A DNA stretch of 64,000 nt from Xanthomonas sp. SI (GCF_014236855.1 NZ_CP051261.1:4836001-4900000), one strand, 5' to 3'; numbered from the stretch's first letter, positions 7,926 to 18,600 are shown. Program-made: numbers and translations. Notes: generated by a model from the sequence alone, not told the origin.

Positions 7926-9650
7926 ATGCCAGCTGCGCTCACCTATCCGGGCGTTTACGTCGAAGAGATCGCCAGCGGGGTCCGCACCATTTCCGGTGTG
8001 GCCACCTCGGTCACCGCTTTCATCGGCCGCGCGCTGCGCGGCCCGCTCAACACCGCTACCGTGATCAACGGCTTCGGCGATTTCGAAACCCGTTTCGGCG
8101 GGCTGTGGGTCGAGTCCGCGCTGGGGTATGCGGTACGCGATTTCTTCGCCAACGGCGGCGGACAAGCGGTGATCGTGCGCCTTTACCATGCCGACCCCGC
8201 GCCGCTCGCGAACAGCAACCCGCCTGCCGCAGCGGCGGCGCAACGGCCGATCGATATCGGCGAACTGCATTTCCTCGCCGCCGACGCTGGCCGCTGGGGC
8301 AATGCGCTGCGCGTGCGCGTGGATCGCGACAACGTGTCCGCCGAGGCGGCCGCGTCGCTCGGGGTGGCGGCCACCGCGCTGTTCAACCTGACCGTGCGCG
8401 ACAGTGCCAGCGGCCGCAGCGAGCGCTACCTCAACCTGACCGTGGTCGACAGCCCGCGCCGCGTGGACCGCGTGCTGAGCGGCGCCTCGTCGCTGCTGCG
8501 CTATGCCGGCGCTCCCGACGGCAGCGAGGCGGTCGAGGCCGGCGGCGATGCGATCAGCGTCAAGGAAGAGGGATTGCTGACGGCGCAGAAGGCGCTCGAC
8601 GGCAAGCGCAACAGCGATCCGTCCGCAGACGCCGCCGCGGAGATCGCCGCCGTGGCGAGCGCGCGCACCGCGCTGGACGGGGTGCTCAACGCCGCCAGCC
8701 AGGCGGTGTCTGACGGCCTGCCGCTGACCGTGGCCGACTTCCTGCCCGCCGGCGGCGAAGCCGCCAAGCAAGGCCTGTACGCGCTGGAGCAGGTGGACCT
8801 GTTCAACCTGCTGTGCCTGCCGCCCTACCGCGCCGCCACCGACACCATCGATGTGGATACCGGCCTGGTGTCCGCGGCCGCCGCCTACTGTGAGAAGCGC
8901 CGCGCGATGCTGTTGCTCGACGCGCCCAAGCCGTGGATCGACAAGGACAGCGCACGCAGCGGCATCAGCGACGTGGATACCGATCAGGTCGGCACCCGCA
9001 GCCGCAACGCCGCGCTGTTCTTCCCGCGGTTGCGCCAGCCCAATCCGCTGCGCGACGGCCAGATCGAGACCTTCGCCGCCTGCGGCGCGGTGGCCGGCGT
9101 GTTCGCGCGCACCGACGCCAACCGCGGCGTGTGGAAGGCGCCGGCCGGCTTCGACGCCACGCTGGTCGGTGCGCCGCAGCTGGCGGTGGCGTTGACCGAT
9201 GCCGAGAACGGCGAACTCAATCCGCTGGGGGTCAACTGCCTGCGCGCGCTGCCGGGCGCCGGCCGCGTGGTGTGGGGCGCGCGCACGCTGCGCGGCGCCG
9301 ACCAGCTGGCCGACGAATACAAGTACATCCCGGTGCGCCGCACTGCGCTGTACATCGAGGAAAGCCTGTACCGCGGGCTGAAATGGGCGGTGTTCGAACC
9401 CAACGACGAACCGCTGTGGGCGCAGATCCGGCTCAACGTCGGCGCCTTCATGCACACCCTGTTCCGCCAGGGCGCGTTCCAGGGCAGTTCGCCGCGCGAT
9501 GCCTACTTCGTGCGCTGCGACAAGGAGACCACGCCGCAGAACGACATCAACCTGGGCATCGTCAACGTCGTGGTCGGGTTCGCGCCGCTGAAGCCTGCGG
9601 AGTTCGTGGTGCTGCGGCTGCAGCAGATCGCCGGCCAGATCGACGTCTGA
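7926..9650 (+). CDS. contractile sheath protein (Afp2/Pvc2-like)
   Basis: A 574-residue tail sheath protein. The N-terminus MPAALTYPGVYVEEIASGVRT followed by ISGVATSVTAFIGRALRGP is the hallmark of phage-tail sheath and eCIS sheath subunits. The C-terminal part (YIPVRRTALYIEESLYRGLKWAVFEPNDEPLW and INLGIVNVVVGFAPLKPAEFVVLRLQQ) is the conserved inner sheath domain that interlocks neighbouring subunits. Six stacked copies per ring surround the tube and contract on firing. The locus has only one sheath gene, whereas Afp/PVC have three. It is followed by the tube gene after 30 bp. Confidence 0.95.
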   Translation: MPAALTYPGVYVEEIASGVRTISGVATSVTAFIGRALRGPLNTATVINGFGDFETRFGGLWVESALGYAVRDFFANGGGQAVIVRLYHADPAPLANSNPPAAAAAQRPIDIGELHFLAADAGRWGNALRVRVDRDNVSAEAAASLGVAATALFNLTVRDSASGRSERYLNLTVVDSPRRVDRVLSGASSLLRYAGAPDGSEAVEAGGDAISVKEEGLLTAQKALDGKRNSDPSADAAAEIAAVASARTALDGVLNAASQAVSDGLPLTVADFLPAGGEAAKQGLYALEQVDLFNLLCLPPYRAATDTIDVDTGLVSAAAAYCEKRRAMLLLDAPKPWIDKDSARSGISDVDTDQVGTRSRNAALFFPRLRQPNPLRDGQIETFAACGAVAGVFARTDANRGVWKAPAGFDATLVGAPQLAVALTDAENGELNPLGVNCLRALPGAGRVVWGARTLRGADQLADEYKYIPVRRTALYIEESLYRGLKWAVFEPNDEPLWAQIRLNVGAFMHTLFRQGAFQGSSPRDAYFVRCDKETTPQNDINLGIVNVVVGFAPLKPAEFVVLRLQQIAGQIDV

Positions 9651-9680
9651 GCCGATCCAAACGTCATCCGGAGAATCTTC

Positions 9681-10205
9681 ATGGCCCAGTTCACCGTCAA
9701 TGCCTACCGCTTCGATCCGTACAAGAACTACAAGTTCCGGGTCCGCTGGGACAACAAGTACGTCGCCGGCGTCAGCAAGGTCAGCGCGCTCAAGCGCACC
9801 ACCGAGGTGGTCAAGCACCGCGAGGGCGGCGACCCCAGCAGCAGCCGCAAATCGCCCGGGCGCACCGAGTTCGAGGCGATCACCCTGGAGCGCGGAGTGA
9901 CCCACGACAAGGAATTCGAGCAGTGGGCGAACAAGGTATGGAACTACGGCGCCGGGCTGGGCGCGGAAGCCTCGCTGAAGGATTTCCGCAAGGACCTGAT
10001 CATCGAGGTCTACAACGAGGCCGGACAGCTGGCGATCGCCTACCGCGTGTACCGCTGCTGGGTGTCCGAATTCCAGTCGCTGCCGGACCTGGACGCCAAC
10101 GCCAACGCGGTGGCGATCCAGCACATCAAGCTGGAAAACGAGGGCTGGGAGCGCGACCTGGACGTGGTCGAGCCGGCCGAACCCAGCTACACCGAGCCGG
10201 CCTGA
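9681..10205 (+). CDS. inner tube protein (Afp1/Pvc1-like, T4 gp19 family)
   Basis: A 174-residue protein of the T4-like tail tube family. It contains YKFRVRWDNKYVAGVSKVSALKRTTEVVKHREGGDP and the GRTEFEAITLERGVTHDKEFEQWAN core that forms the hexameric tube ring. The C-terminus includes YRVYRCWVSEFQSLPDLDANANAVAIQHIKLENEGWERD, again diagnostic. It would polymerise inside the sheath and carry cargo. A strong GGAGAAT ribosome-binding site precedes the ATG. This is the single tube gene; a diverged baseplate-proximal tube initiator is probably the Afp7-like product of 21071. Confidence 0.94.
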   Translation: MAQFTVNAYRFDPYKNYKFRVRWDNKYVAGVSKVSALKRTTEVVKHREGGDPSSSRKSPGRTEFEAITLERGVTHDKEFEQWANKVWNYGAGLGAEASLKDFRKDLIIEVYNEAGQLAIAYRVYRCWVSEFQSLPDLDANANAVAIQHIKLENEGWERDLDVVEPAEPSYTEPA

Positions 10206-10213
10206 GCATCGCG

Positions 10214-10984
10214 ATGAACGCCGTGGCCTGCGCCGCCCGCACCCCGACCGACACCTTGCTGCAGGCATGGGAAAGCCTGCATGGCGCGTGCGCCAGCGAG
10301 CGCGCGTACGGTCTGCTGGCGGTGCTGTGGCCGCAGCTGGCGCTGGAACAGTGGCGCCAGGTCGGCCTCGGCGAGCGCGATGCCTGGCTGTTGCAGCTGC
10401 AGGCCATGCTGTTCGGCGACACGCTGCAGACGCTGAGCGACTGCCCGGCCTGCGGCGAGACGCTGGAAACCACCCTTCCCGTGCAGCAACTGTGCGCGGC
10501 GCCGAGCCAACTGCCGCAGCCGCGCGCCGTGCACGAACTGCGCCACGACGGCTACCGTTTGCAGTTCCGCCTGCCCTGCGGCGACGACCTCACCGCGATC
10601 GTCCGCACCGCGCACGCAGACACCGATACCGACGCCGCGATCGGCGCGCTGATCGCGCGCTGCCTGCTCGACGTACGCCACGGCGACGCCACCGTCGCTA
10701 CCGATACCTTGCCGCCGGCGCTACGCGAGCGCCTGGGTGCGGCGATGGCCGCAGCCGACCCGCAGGCGGACCTGCGCATCGGCGTGCGCTGCCCGGCCTG
10801 CAGCCATGCCTGGTCGGCGCGGCTGGATATCGCGGCCTATCTATGGGACGAACTCGACGACTGGGCGCAGGAATTGCTGGCCGACGTCCATCTGCTGGCC
10901 CGCCACTACGCCTGGAGCGAGCGCGACATCCTGGCGCTGGCGCCGGTACGGCGCCGCTTCTACCTCGATCTGGTGCAAGCATGA
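10214..10984 (+). CDS. baseplate-hub-like protein with two CPAC zinc-ribbon motifs
   Basis: A 256-residue protein that follows the tube gene in many eCIS loci and resembles the T4 gp26/gp51-type baseplate hub chaperone family. It carries two CPAC motifs (Cys77/Cys80 and Cys193/Cys196), enough for one tetrahedral metal site that would clamp the N- and C-terminal halves together. No membrane segment or signal is present. It overlaps the next gene by ATGA, so translation is probably coupled. The assembly role is from gene order and family resemblance only. Confidence 0.72.
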   Translation: MNAVACAARTPTDTLLQAWESLHGACASERAYGLLAVLWPQLALEQWRQVGLGERDAWLLQLQAMLFGDTLQTLSDCPACGETLETTLPVQQLCAAPSQLPQPRAVHELRHDGYRLQFRLPCGDDLTAIVRTAHADTDTDAAIGALIARCLLDVRHGDATVATDTLPPALRERLGAAMAAADPQADLRIGVRCPACSHAWSARLDIAAYLWDELDDWAQELLADVHLLARHYAWSERDILALAPVRRRFYLDLVQA

Positions 10985-11808
10985 GCGGGCCCGGCCTGAC
11001 CCACCTGGCGCATCTGGTCGAGCAGGCGCGCGGCCAGGTACCGGTGCTGAGCCGACGCCGACCGGGACTGTTCGAGCCGCGCACCGCAACGACCGACGAC
11101 ATGCCGCCTGCACCCGCAGCGCAGGCCATGCAGCGACCGGCGGTATTGCCTGTTGCGGCGCCCGCTGCCACCGAGCGTTCGCCGTCGGCGCCGTGGTCGC
11201 AACCACTATTGCCCACATTGCCGCACCCGACCGCGCACGCCGCCGCCGATCGCGTGTCACCCGCCGCTGCGGCACCGGCTGACGTCGCGCCGCCCGAGCC
11301 GGCGCCGCTGCGCCGCGACCGCGTGCACGAGACGGTGGTCGTCGCGGCGACGCAGCGTTTGCCAGCGTCGCTGCTGCCTCAAGCAAGCGCCGCGGCGTCG
11401 CATGCACGGCTGCACACCCCACCGGGCAATGCGCCACCACCGCGCGCTGCGACGACAGCGCCCCTCGCCGCACCACAGCAGGCACAGGCAACGCCGTCGG
11501 CACCGGCAGCCGAACGCACTGTCGCCACGGCGGCGACTGCCGCATCGTTGCCGCTGCCGCCCCAACTGCGCGCGCCACTGCGCGACGCGCGCATGCCGGT
11601 GGCAACGCCACGCGCAACCGATGCCGCGCGCCAGGCGCCACTGGCCGCGCTCGCGGCAGCACCGCCGCCCGCGGTGCAGGTGACGATCGGCCGCGTCGAG
11701 ATCCGCGCCAACGCCGCCGCGCCCACCGCGGCTCCATCGAAGCCTGCGCGCAAGCCGGCGCTGGACCTGGACGCGTATCTGCAACAGCGCCATGGCGGTG
11801 GCCGATGA
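10981..11808 (+). CDS. Pro/Ala-rich eCIS protein with a conserved C-terminal motif
   Basis: A 275-residue protein. Residues about 30-225 are a low-complexity Ala/Pro/Thr-rich linker. Conservation seems confined to the ends: SGPGLTHLAHLVEQA at the N-terminus and VQVTIGRVEIRA ... LDLDAYLQQR at the C-terminus. Short proteins ending in this VxIGRIEVRA-LxLDxYL pattern are frequent in eCIS clusters next to the gp26-like gene. The role is unknown. An extended linker with end-specific docking motifs could act as a spacer or ruler, but it is far shorter than known tape-measure proteins. ATGA overlaps are present on both sides. Confidence 0.6.
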   Translation: MSGPGLTHLAHLVEQARGQVPVLSRRRPGLFEPRTATTDDMPPAPAAQAMQRPAVLPVAAPAATERSPSAPWSQPLLPTLPHPTAHAAADRVSPAAAAPADVAPPEPAPLRRDRVHETVVVAATQRLPASLLPQASAAASHARLHTPPGNAPPPRAATTAPLAAPQQAQATPSAPAAERTVATAATAASLPLPPQLRAPLRDARMPVATPRATDAARQAPLAALAAAPPPAVQVTIGRVEIRANAAAPTAAPSKPARKPALDLDAYLQQRHGGGR

Positions 11809-13088
11809 GCAACGCGCTGGCCATCGCCGCGGTCACCGCTGCACTCAAGGATCTGCTCAATGCCGGTCTGCTCGGCCTGGATCTGTCGGCGATCGGCAGC
11901 GTCGGCGTCAGCGCCTTGCCGCCGGACCGCATCGCCACCGGCCAGACCGAGCCCAACCAGCTCAACCTGTTCCTGTATCAGGTGACGCCGAACAGCGGCT
12001 GGCGCAACCATGCGCTGCCGGCGCGCGACAGCGCCGGCGCGCGCGTCGGCAAGCCGCCGCTGGCGCTGGACCTGCACTACATGCTCACCGCCTACGGCGC
12101 GCAGGACCTGGCCGCCGAAGCGCTGCTCGGTTTCGCCATGCAGTTCCTGCACGAGACGCCGATGCTCAGCCGCGCGCAGTTGCGCAGCGTGCTCGGGCCG
12201 CCGACGCCACCGTTCGGCAACCTGTCCGCACTGAGCCTGGCCGACCAGGTGGAATGGCTGAAGATCACTCCGTCGTTCCTCGGTGCCGAGGAGCTATCCA
12301 AGCTGTGGACGGCGATGCAGGCGCGCTACCGGCCATCGATGGCCTACCAGGTCTCGGTGGTGTTGATCGAATCCGATGCCGCGGCCAGCAGCGCCCTGCC
12401 GGTACTCAAGCGCGGCGCCGGCGACCGCGGGCCGATCGCGCTGGCGGGTGCGGCGCCGAGTCTGAGCAGCGTGCAACCGGCAGGGTCGACGCTGCTGCCG
12501 GCGGCGCGGCTCGGCGACACGCTGCTGCTGCGCGGCCGGCAACTGGCACTCGCCGACAGCATCGTGGTGTTCGAGCACGCGCGCAGCGGCGAACGGGTGG
12601 AACTGGCGCCGAACGCTGCAGAGGGTGACAGCGCCTTGCGTGTAACGCTGCCCGCCGACAGCGACAGCGGCGCGATCGATGCGTGGCGCTGCGGCTTCTA
12701 CACAGTGCGGGTACGCCATGCGCCGACCGGACTGACGCCGCTCAGCAGCGGCGCGCTGGCACTGCCGCTGGCGCCGCGTATCGTCGCCACCCCGCTGGCC
12801 GCGGCGCCCGGCGCGCTGGCAGTGAGCATCGAATGCCGGCCACGGCTGACGCCGCTGCAGCATGCCGCCGCGCGCCTGCTGTTCGGCAGCGCCGAGTTGA
12901 GTCCACAGGCCATCGACACGCCGGCCGATCCCAGCCTGCCGACCACCCTGTATTTCACCGTTGCCGATGCCGCCGCCGGTCGCTATCCGCTGCGGTTGCG
13001 CATCGACGGCGTCGACAGCCTGCCGATCCAGCCGGGCGCCGATGGCAGCTTCGATTTCGATCCCCAGCAGACCGTCGTGGTCGGCTGA
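11805..13088 (+). CDS. DUF4255 (Pvc16-like) tube/sheath terminator
   Basis: A 427-residue protein. The N-terminal ~190 residues (SNALAIAAVTAALKDLLNAGL, GQTEPNQLNLFLYQVTPNSGWRN, PPLALDLHYMLTAYG, ALLGFAMQFLHETPMLSR) match DUF4255, the domain of Afp16/Pvc16 that caps the distal end of tube and sheath and stops elongation. The C-terminal half is predicted beta-rich with Ig-like/IPT-type repeats (GSTLLPAARLGDTLLLRGRQL), an addition seen in larger family members. It overlaps the upstream gene by four bases and is followed by the ATPase gene. Confidence 0.88.
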   Translation: MSNALAIAAVTAALKDLLNAGLLGLDLSAIGSVGVSALPPDRIATGQTEPNQLNLFLYQVTPNSGWRNHALPARDSAGARVGKPPLALDLHYMLTAYGAQDLAAEALLGFAMQFLHETPMLSRAQLRSVLGPPTPPFGNLSALSLADQVEWLKITPSFLGAEELSKLWTAMQARYRPSMAYQVSVVLIESDAAASSALPVLKRGAGDRGPIALAGAAPSLSSVQPAGSTLLPAARLGDTLLLRGRQLALADSIVVFEHARSGERVELAPNAAEGDSALRVTLPADSDSGAIDAWRCGFYTVRVRHAPTGLTPLSSGALALPLAPRIVATPLAAAPGALAVSIECRPRLTPLQHAAARLLFGSAELSPQAIDTPADPSLPTTLYFTVADAAAGRYPLRLRIDGVDSLPIQPGADGSFDFDPQQTVVVG

Positions 13089-13103
13089 CGCACGGGACAG
13101 CGC

Positions 13104-15215
13104 ATGCGCGAAAGTGTCGCCTCCGAGTTGGACCGCTGGACCGAGGACAACAACCGCTACCTGGCGGCGTCCTTGCACTGGCTGCGGTTGCTGTTGCAGA
13201 CGATGCTGCCGGCGGCCGCCGCGGCGCCCGGCACGACGCAGGCGGTCGCGCCGGTGTCGCGCGGCTGGTTCGCGCGCGCCGCGCAGGGCGATGCGCCGCG
13301 CGTGGAGGCGGCGCCGATCGCGTTGCCGGCGCCGCAGGCCTCGCTCGGCAGCGCCACCGACGCACGCGCGCAGGCGGCGCAGACCGAGCCGCCGCCGGCC
13401 TTGCTACTGCTGGCCGAGCGGCTGGGCCTGAATCCGTTCGAACGCGACGTGTTGCTGCTGTGCGCGGCGATGGAGCTGGACCCGGCGCTGCCCGGTTTGC
13501 TGCAGGCCGTGCATGGCGTGGCGTATCCCAGCTTCGGCCTGGCCTTGCAGCTGTTCGAGCAACCGAGCTGGGATGCGCTTTCTGCGCAGCGTCCGCTGCG
13601 CCACTTGCGCTTGCTCGAGATCAACCAGCCCGGCGCCACCGCGCTGACCGCGTCGGCGCTGCGCGCCGACGAGCGCATCGTCAACGCGATCAAGGGTCTG
13701 AACCAGCTGGACGAGCGCCTGGCCGCGCTGGCGACGCCACTGCCGCAGTTGCTGCCGCTGGCGCCAAGCCAGCATCGACAGGTGCAGGAGCTGCTCGGCA
13801 GGGTGCAGGCCGCGCCGGCAGGCAGCACGCCCGCAGTGCAACTGCTCGGCGCCGATCGCGGCAGCCGCGTCGCGGTGGCGGCACAGGCCGCCGCCGCGTT
13901 GGGCCGGCATCTGTATACCGTGCCGGCCGAATCGCTGCCGACCACGCGCGCCGAACTGGAGATCTTCGTCCGCCTGTGGCTGCGCGAGAGCCTGCTGCTG
14001 CCGATCGCGCTGTACGTGGAAGCCGACCAGACCGATGCCGCAAGCGGCGACGCTGTCGCGGCCGTGCAGCACCTCGCGCTGCGGCCGCCGGGCCTGCTCT
14101 TCGTCGGCCTGCGCGATACGCCGCTGCGCGGCGATGGCAGCGCATGCAGTCTCGAGGTGACCACGCCGACCGCCGCCGAACAGCATGCAGCGTGGCGCGA
14201 CGCGCTCGCGGCCGGGCCGGATGGCAGCGCCACTGGCGAAAGCGCTCCCGACGCGACCGCCGGAGACGATGCGCAGGCCGCGCGAGCGCGCGACGCGGCG
14301 ACCCTGTCCGGCCACTTCAAGCTCAATCTCGAACAGATCGCCGCCGTCGCCGCGCAAGCGCGCACGCGCAACGCAGATCCCTGGGACATCTGCCGCGACC
14401 TGTCGCTGGCGCAACTGGACACCCTGGCGCAACGCCTGCAACCGAAGGCGCGCTGGGAGGACCTGGTGCTCGGCGAGGAAGCCACGGCGCTGTTGCGCCA
14501 GATCGCCGCCCAAGTACACGGCCGCCATCGCGTCTACCAGCAATGGGGCTACGCCGAACGGATGAACCGCGGCATGGGCATCAGCGCCCTGTTCGCCGGC
14601 GAGAGCGGCACCGGCAAGACCATGGCCGCCGAGGTGATCGCCAACGAACTGCGCCTGCACCTGTTCCGCATCGACCTGTCGTCGGTGGTCAGCAAGTACA
14701 TCGGCGAGACCGAGAAGAACCTGCGGCGCCTGTTCGATGCCGCCGAGCAGGGCGGCGCGATCCTGTTCTTCGACGAGGCCGACGCGCTGTTCGGCAAGCG
14801 CAGCGAGGTCAAGGACAGCCACGACCGCTACGCCAACATCGAGATCAACTACCTGCTGCAGCGAATGGAGGCGTTCTCCGGACTGGCGATCCTGGCCACC
14901 AACATGAAGGCGGCGCTGGACACCGCGTTCATGCGCCGGCTGCGCTTCGTGGTCAATTTTCCATTCCCAGGCCCGGCCGAGCGCGCGCGCATGTGGCGCG
15001 GCGCATTCGCTCCCGGCGTGCCGCGCGAGGCGCTGGACTACGACCGCCTGGCCCGCTTCGGCCTGTCCGGCGGCAACATCCACAGCGTCGCGTTGAATGC
15101 CGCGTTCGCCGCCGCCAGCGACGACGCGACGGTGGACATGCCGCGATTGCTGCAGTCGGTACGCAGCGAACTGCGCAAATTGGACAAGCCGGTGAACGAG
15201 GTGGAGTTCAGATGA
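13104..15215 (+). CDS. AAA+ ATPase of the eCIS (Afp15/Pvc15-like)
   Basis: A 703-residue protein with a long N-terminal region (1-440) containing helical segments typical of eCIS ATPases and a C-terminal AAA+ domain. Walker A is GESGTGKT (499-506), Walker B ILFFDEADALFGKR (from 553), and sensor/arginine-finger segments are NYLLQRMEAFSGLAILATNM and FMRRLRFVVNFPFPGPAERARMW. Pvc15 homologues are needed for assembly or cargo loading and usually lie next to effector genes, as here. It overlaps the next start by ATGA. Confidence 0.92.
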   Translation: MRESVASELDRWTEDNNRYLAASLHWLRLLLQTMLPAAAAAPGTTQAVAPVSRGWFARAAQGDAPRVEAAPIALPAPQASLGSATDARAQAAQTEPPPALLLLAERLGLNPFERDVLLLCAAMELDPALPGLLQAVHGVAYPSFGLALQLFEQPSWDALSAQRPLRHLRLLEINQPGATALTASALRADERIVNAIKGLNQLDERLAALATPLPQLLPLAPSQHRQVQELLGRVQAAPAGSTPAVQLLGADRGSRVAVAAQAAAALGRHLYTVPAESLPTTRAELEIFVRLWLRESLLLPIALYVEADQTDAASGDAVAAVQHLALRPPGLLFVGLRDTPLRGDGSACSLEVTTPTAAEQHAAWRDALAAGPDGSATGESAPDATAGDDAQAARARDAATLSGHFKLNLEQIAAVAAQARTRNADPWDICRDLSLAQLDTLAQRLQPKARWEDLVLGEEATALLRQIAAQVHGRHRVYQQWGYAERMNRGMGISALFAGESGTGKTMAAEVIANELRLHLFRIDLSSVVSKYIGETEKNLRRLFDAAEQGGAILFFDEADALFGKRSEVKDSHDRYANIEINYLLQRMEAFSGLAILATNMKAALDTAFMRRLRFVVNFPFPGPAERARMWRGAFAPGVPREALDYDRLARFGLSGGNIHSVALNAAFAAASDDATVDMPRLLQSVRSELRKLDKPVNEVEFR

Positions 15216-15604
15216 ACGACGTGCCGCTACCGATGCCGCAGCGCATAGCGCGCTCAGTGTCGCCGCCCGCCGCCACGGCACGCAATGCAGGCGCCGAGCC
15301 CGTGCGCGGCGAACAATTGATCGCGATGGCGACTCACCCAACGTCATTGTCGATCGAACGTCTGCGCATCGACGGGCTGGCGCTATCGCCTGCACAGGGC
15401 ACCTTGCTGCAGCACGCACTGGAATCCGAACTACAGCAGCTGATGCGAGCCGGGCACCAAGTGTTTCGCAGCGATCCGCATGCGGACGCACGGGCGCAAA
15501 CGCTGCACTACGTCGCAGGTGACAACCCTGCAAAGCTCGGCGCCGAAATCGCCCGCAGCATCTATGCAGCGATGCTCGACTCAGCGACGCGGGGACATCG
15601 ATGA
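15212..15604 (+). CDS. small eCIS-associated protein between ATPase and effector
   Basis: A 130-residue protein of unknown function. Residues 1-50 are disordered. The remainder (SLSIERLRIDGLALSPAQGTLLQHALESELQQLMRAG) is a helical module that recurs in eCIS loci between the ATPase and DUF4157 genes. The gene overlaps the ATPase stop (ATGA) and its own stop overlaps the effector start (ATGA). This tight coupling suggests stoichiometric production, for example as an adaptor or chaperone for the DUF4157 cargo; that is inference. Confidence 0.6.
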   Translation: MNDVPLPMPQRIARSVSPPAATARNAGAEPVRGEQLIAMATHPTSLSIERLRIDGLALSPAQGTLLQHALESELQQLMRAGHQVFRSDPHADARAQTLHYVAGDNPAKLGAEIARSIYAAMLDSATRGHR

Positions 15605-18600
15605 GCCGTGGCATGCCGGTGATCGCTCGCCGCCCTGCCGCGCCCGTCACCGTGGCGGCCGGCCTGTTGCAGCGCAAATGCGCCTGCGGTAACCACACCG
15701 CAGCCGGCGACAGCTGTGATGCCTGCAGGAAAAAGAAAAGCCTCGGCGTGCTGCGCTACGCAAGCGGCACCGACCATGGCACCGACGATCTTGCGGTGTC
15801 GCAACCCGGCGATGCGCTGGAACGCGAGGCCGATGCCGCCGCCGACCGTATCGTCGGGCCAGGAAGGATGCCATCCACTGCAAGCTCGGCGCCTGAGGAC
15901 ATAGGCAGTTCCGCGCAGCCACATGCTGCGTCGGCCTCGGCCCGGGTAGCCAGCGTGTTGGGCCGCGCGGGCAACGCGCTGCCCCCTGCGTTAAGGCAGA
16001 CGATGGAGGAGGGATTCGGACGCGACTTCAGCCGGGTGCGCATCCATCACGACGCCGAGGCAGCACACTCCGCCGATGCGGTCGGGGCTCTGGCGTACAC
16101 CGTCAGCGACCAGATCGTCTTCGGGCGAGGTCAATTCATGCCGGATACCCATCCGGGCCAACGCTTGCTGGCACACGAGTTGGCCCATGTGGTTCAGCAA
16201 AGTTCCGGGCGGGTAAGCCGCATGATCGCCCGTGATACGCCTGCTGAAGCGGGGGGCGACTGCGTCAAAGGACGCCCTCTCGGCGAGGCAATCAAGTCGG
16301 CGGCCGCGCCTGCTGCCAATACGCCCGTCTACCGTATCTGGGGTGCGTGGAGGGAAGGCGACAACACGCTCAGCTTCCTCCGCCGCACGCTGACCGACTG
16401 GATCAAATGGCGCTTCGGCGGTATAGACAGCCGCCAGTTTGCGGCTGTATTGGACTACGGGTTGCTGACGACGCGCGGCGAAGCGGCGGGCAATCCCGGC
16501 TGCCAGGTCAAAATCACCGTCGACTACGACGCAATGTCGAATCTGCGCCAGCTCGCCGGGGAGGCCGCTCGCGAGAAGAGGGCAACCGAAGCCGCTAAGG
16601 CGCAACCCGCGCCGAGCGGCGACGGCAGTAAGGACATAGCGCCCGCGGCCAGCGACGGCGGCAAGGATGCCACGGCACCCGCGCCAGCCGCGGCCGCAGA
16701 ATCGGCGATGCCGCCAAGCAATGCGACTCCGCATACCGCGCAGATCAAGGGCAAGCCAGGCCAAGGCATGCCGGCCCTGGGCGACTTCGGTCAGCTCGGT
16801 GACAAGGTCGCCGAAGACCGCTATCAGGATGAGTACCGGACCGTCCCGGTCAGCGCCGACGCTACAGTCATGCGCGATCCGAAACGCGCCGAGTTGTACC
16901 TGGCGATTCTGGAGCAGTACCACGGCCGTTCACCGACCGCTGCCGATCATGCCGCTGCCGCCGACGGCCTGGATCAGGTCGAGCTGGAAAAGATTATCGA
17001 CGGCAAGCCCATGCGCCGGGTACTCACCGCGTTGTTCGGCCAAGGATTTCGCGAGTTCGAGCAGGTCGGCGGTAGCGAACTGGACCGGTTCTCGATCCTG
17101 ATACAGATCGTGTGCGAGCAATTCACGCGCGGCAACCCGACAGCCACCCACAACCAGTTGCAGATCGGAAAGGGATTCCCCGAACAGGGCGTACTTGGCA
17201 TCGTCGAGCGTGGTACCGGTCTGTTGCTCTACACCGACGCAGGCATACCGCTGGCCGGCCTTGCCGGCGTCGGCTTTCGCGACAAAGGATTCATCGCTAC
17301 GAAGGTCGCCAAGGACGCGTGGGGACTGAACATCGCCAATGTCGCCGATCCCGGGCTGCGTTCCCTGCTCAATGCGCTGCGCCAGACCTTTGGCGATCCG
17401 ATGCGCATGGCGGTAGCCGGCGCCGAGGTCTATTTCAACAACATCGAACTTGTCAACGGAAAGGTGCAGGCCGGATTGGCGCATGAGGTAAAACAGAAAT
17501 TCGTCGACATGCTGCCGTTCTTTATCGGTTTCATCGCCGGGCACGCGGTGTCAGCACTGCTGATGCGCGTACCCAATCCCTATGTGGCATCGGTCGGTAT
17601 CGCCCTGAAGGGATTGCTGACCGCTGCCGGCTACGTCATGGAAATCGATTTCGCTGCTGGCGCTATGCAGCGCCTTTTGCAGGCTGCCGCACATCTGAGC
17701 AAGTTCGAAAGAAACGATCGAGGTGAGGTCAGCGCACTGTCGGAATCGCATTTGAATGCCGCGGCGAAACTGATCCAGGACATGGTTGCCGAGATAGCCG
17801 CGATGTTCGCCACGATGGCGCTCGGCAAGTTGATCAGCGGTGCCCACAGCGGACTGCGGAAACTCCGCATCGAATGCACGCATTGCGCCCTGAAAGGCCC
17901 GGGCACGACCGAAGCAAAGACCCTCACCCCGGAAGCCAAGCCGGAAGCGAAGGGCGAAGCAAAGGCAGAAGCAGGAGCAAAGGCGGAGGCGAAAGGAGAG
18001 ACGAAGACAGAAGCGCAGCTGAAGCCGGAAGCCAAACAGGCTGAAGCCACACCGGTAGAGAAGGCGAAGCAGCGCCTGCAGGAACTCGGAGAGAGCAAAA
18101 GCGGCAAGCGGAAGGAACTGGCGGATCTGCGTCAACGTCGCAGCGAGTTGTTGGAACAGCGGCGCAAAGCTGTCGGCGAAAAGGACGCCGCCATCAGGGA
18201 ATGGGATGCGGCGAAGGATCACGCCACGCGCGACGCGGCGCGCGACAAGGCACGGGCCGCCAATGAACGCGCCACCCAGTTGCGCGAACGGTTGGATGCG
18301 TTGCCATCCGAAGAAGGCGTGAGCAAGGACCTGAAGCGCCTGGACACCGAGATCGGGATCGAGAACATCAAGGCCGACCCGAACAGCCGCGGAACGTTGC
18401 CATGCTTCGCACCGGACACGCCGGTGTGGACGTCGGACGGCCCGCGTCCGATCAGCGAGCTGCGCCCGGGCGATCGCGTCTGGGCCTGGGACTTCGCCAC
18501 GGGGACGCGCCGACTCAGGCCGGTGCTGCAGGTGCATCGTGGACTCACCAAGGGCTTCCGTCGTCTCACCGCAGACGGCATGACGATCCTGGCCACGCGC

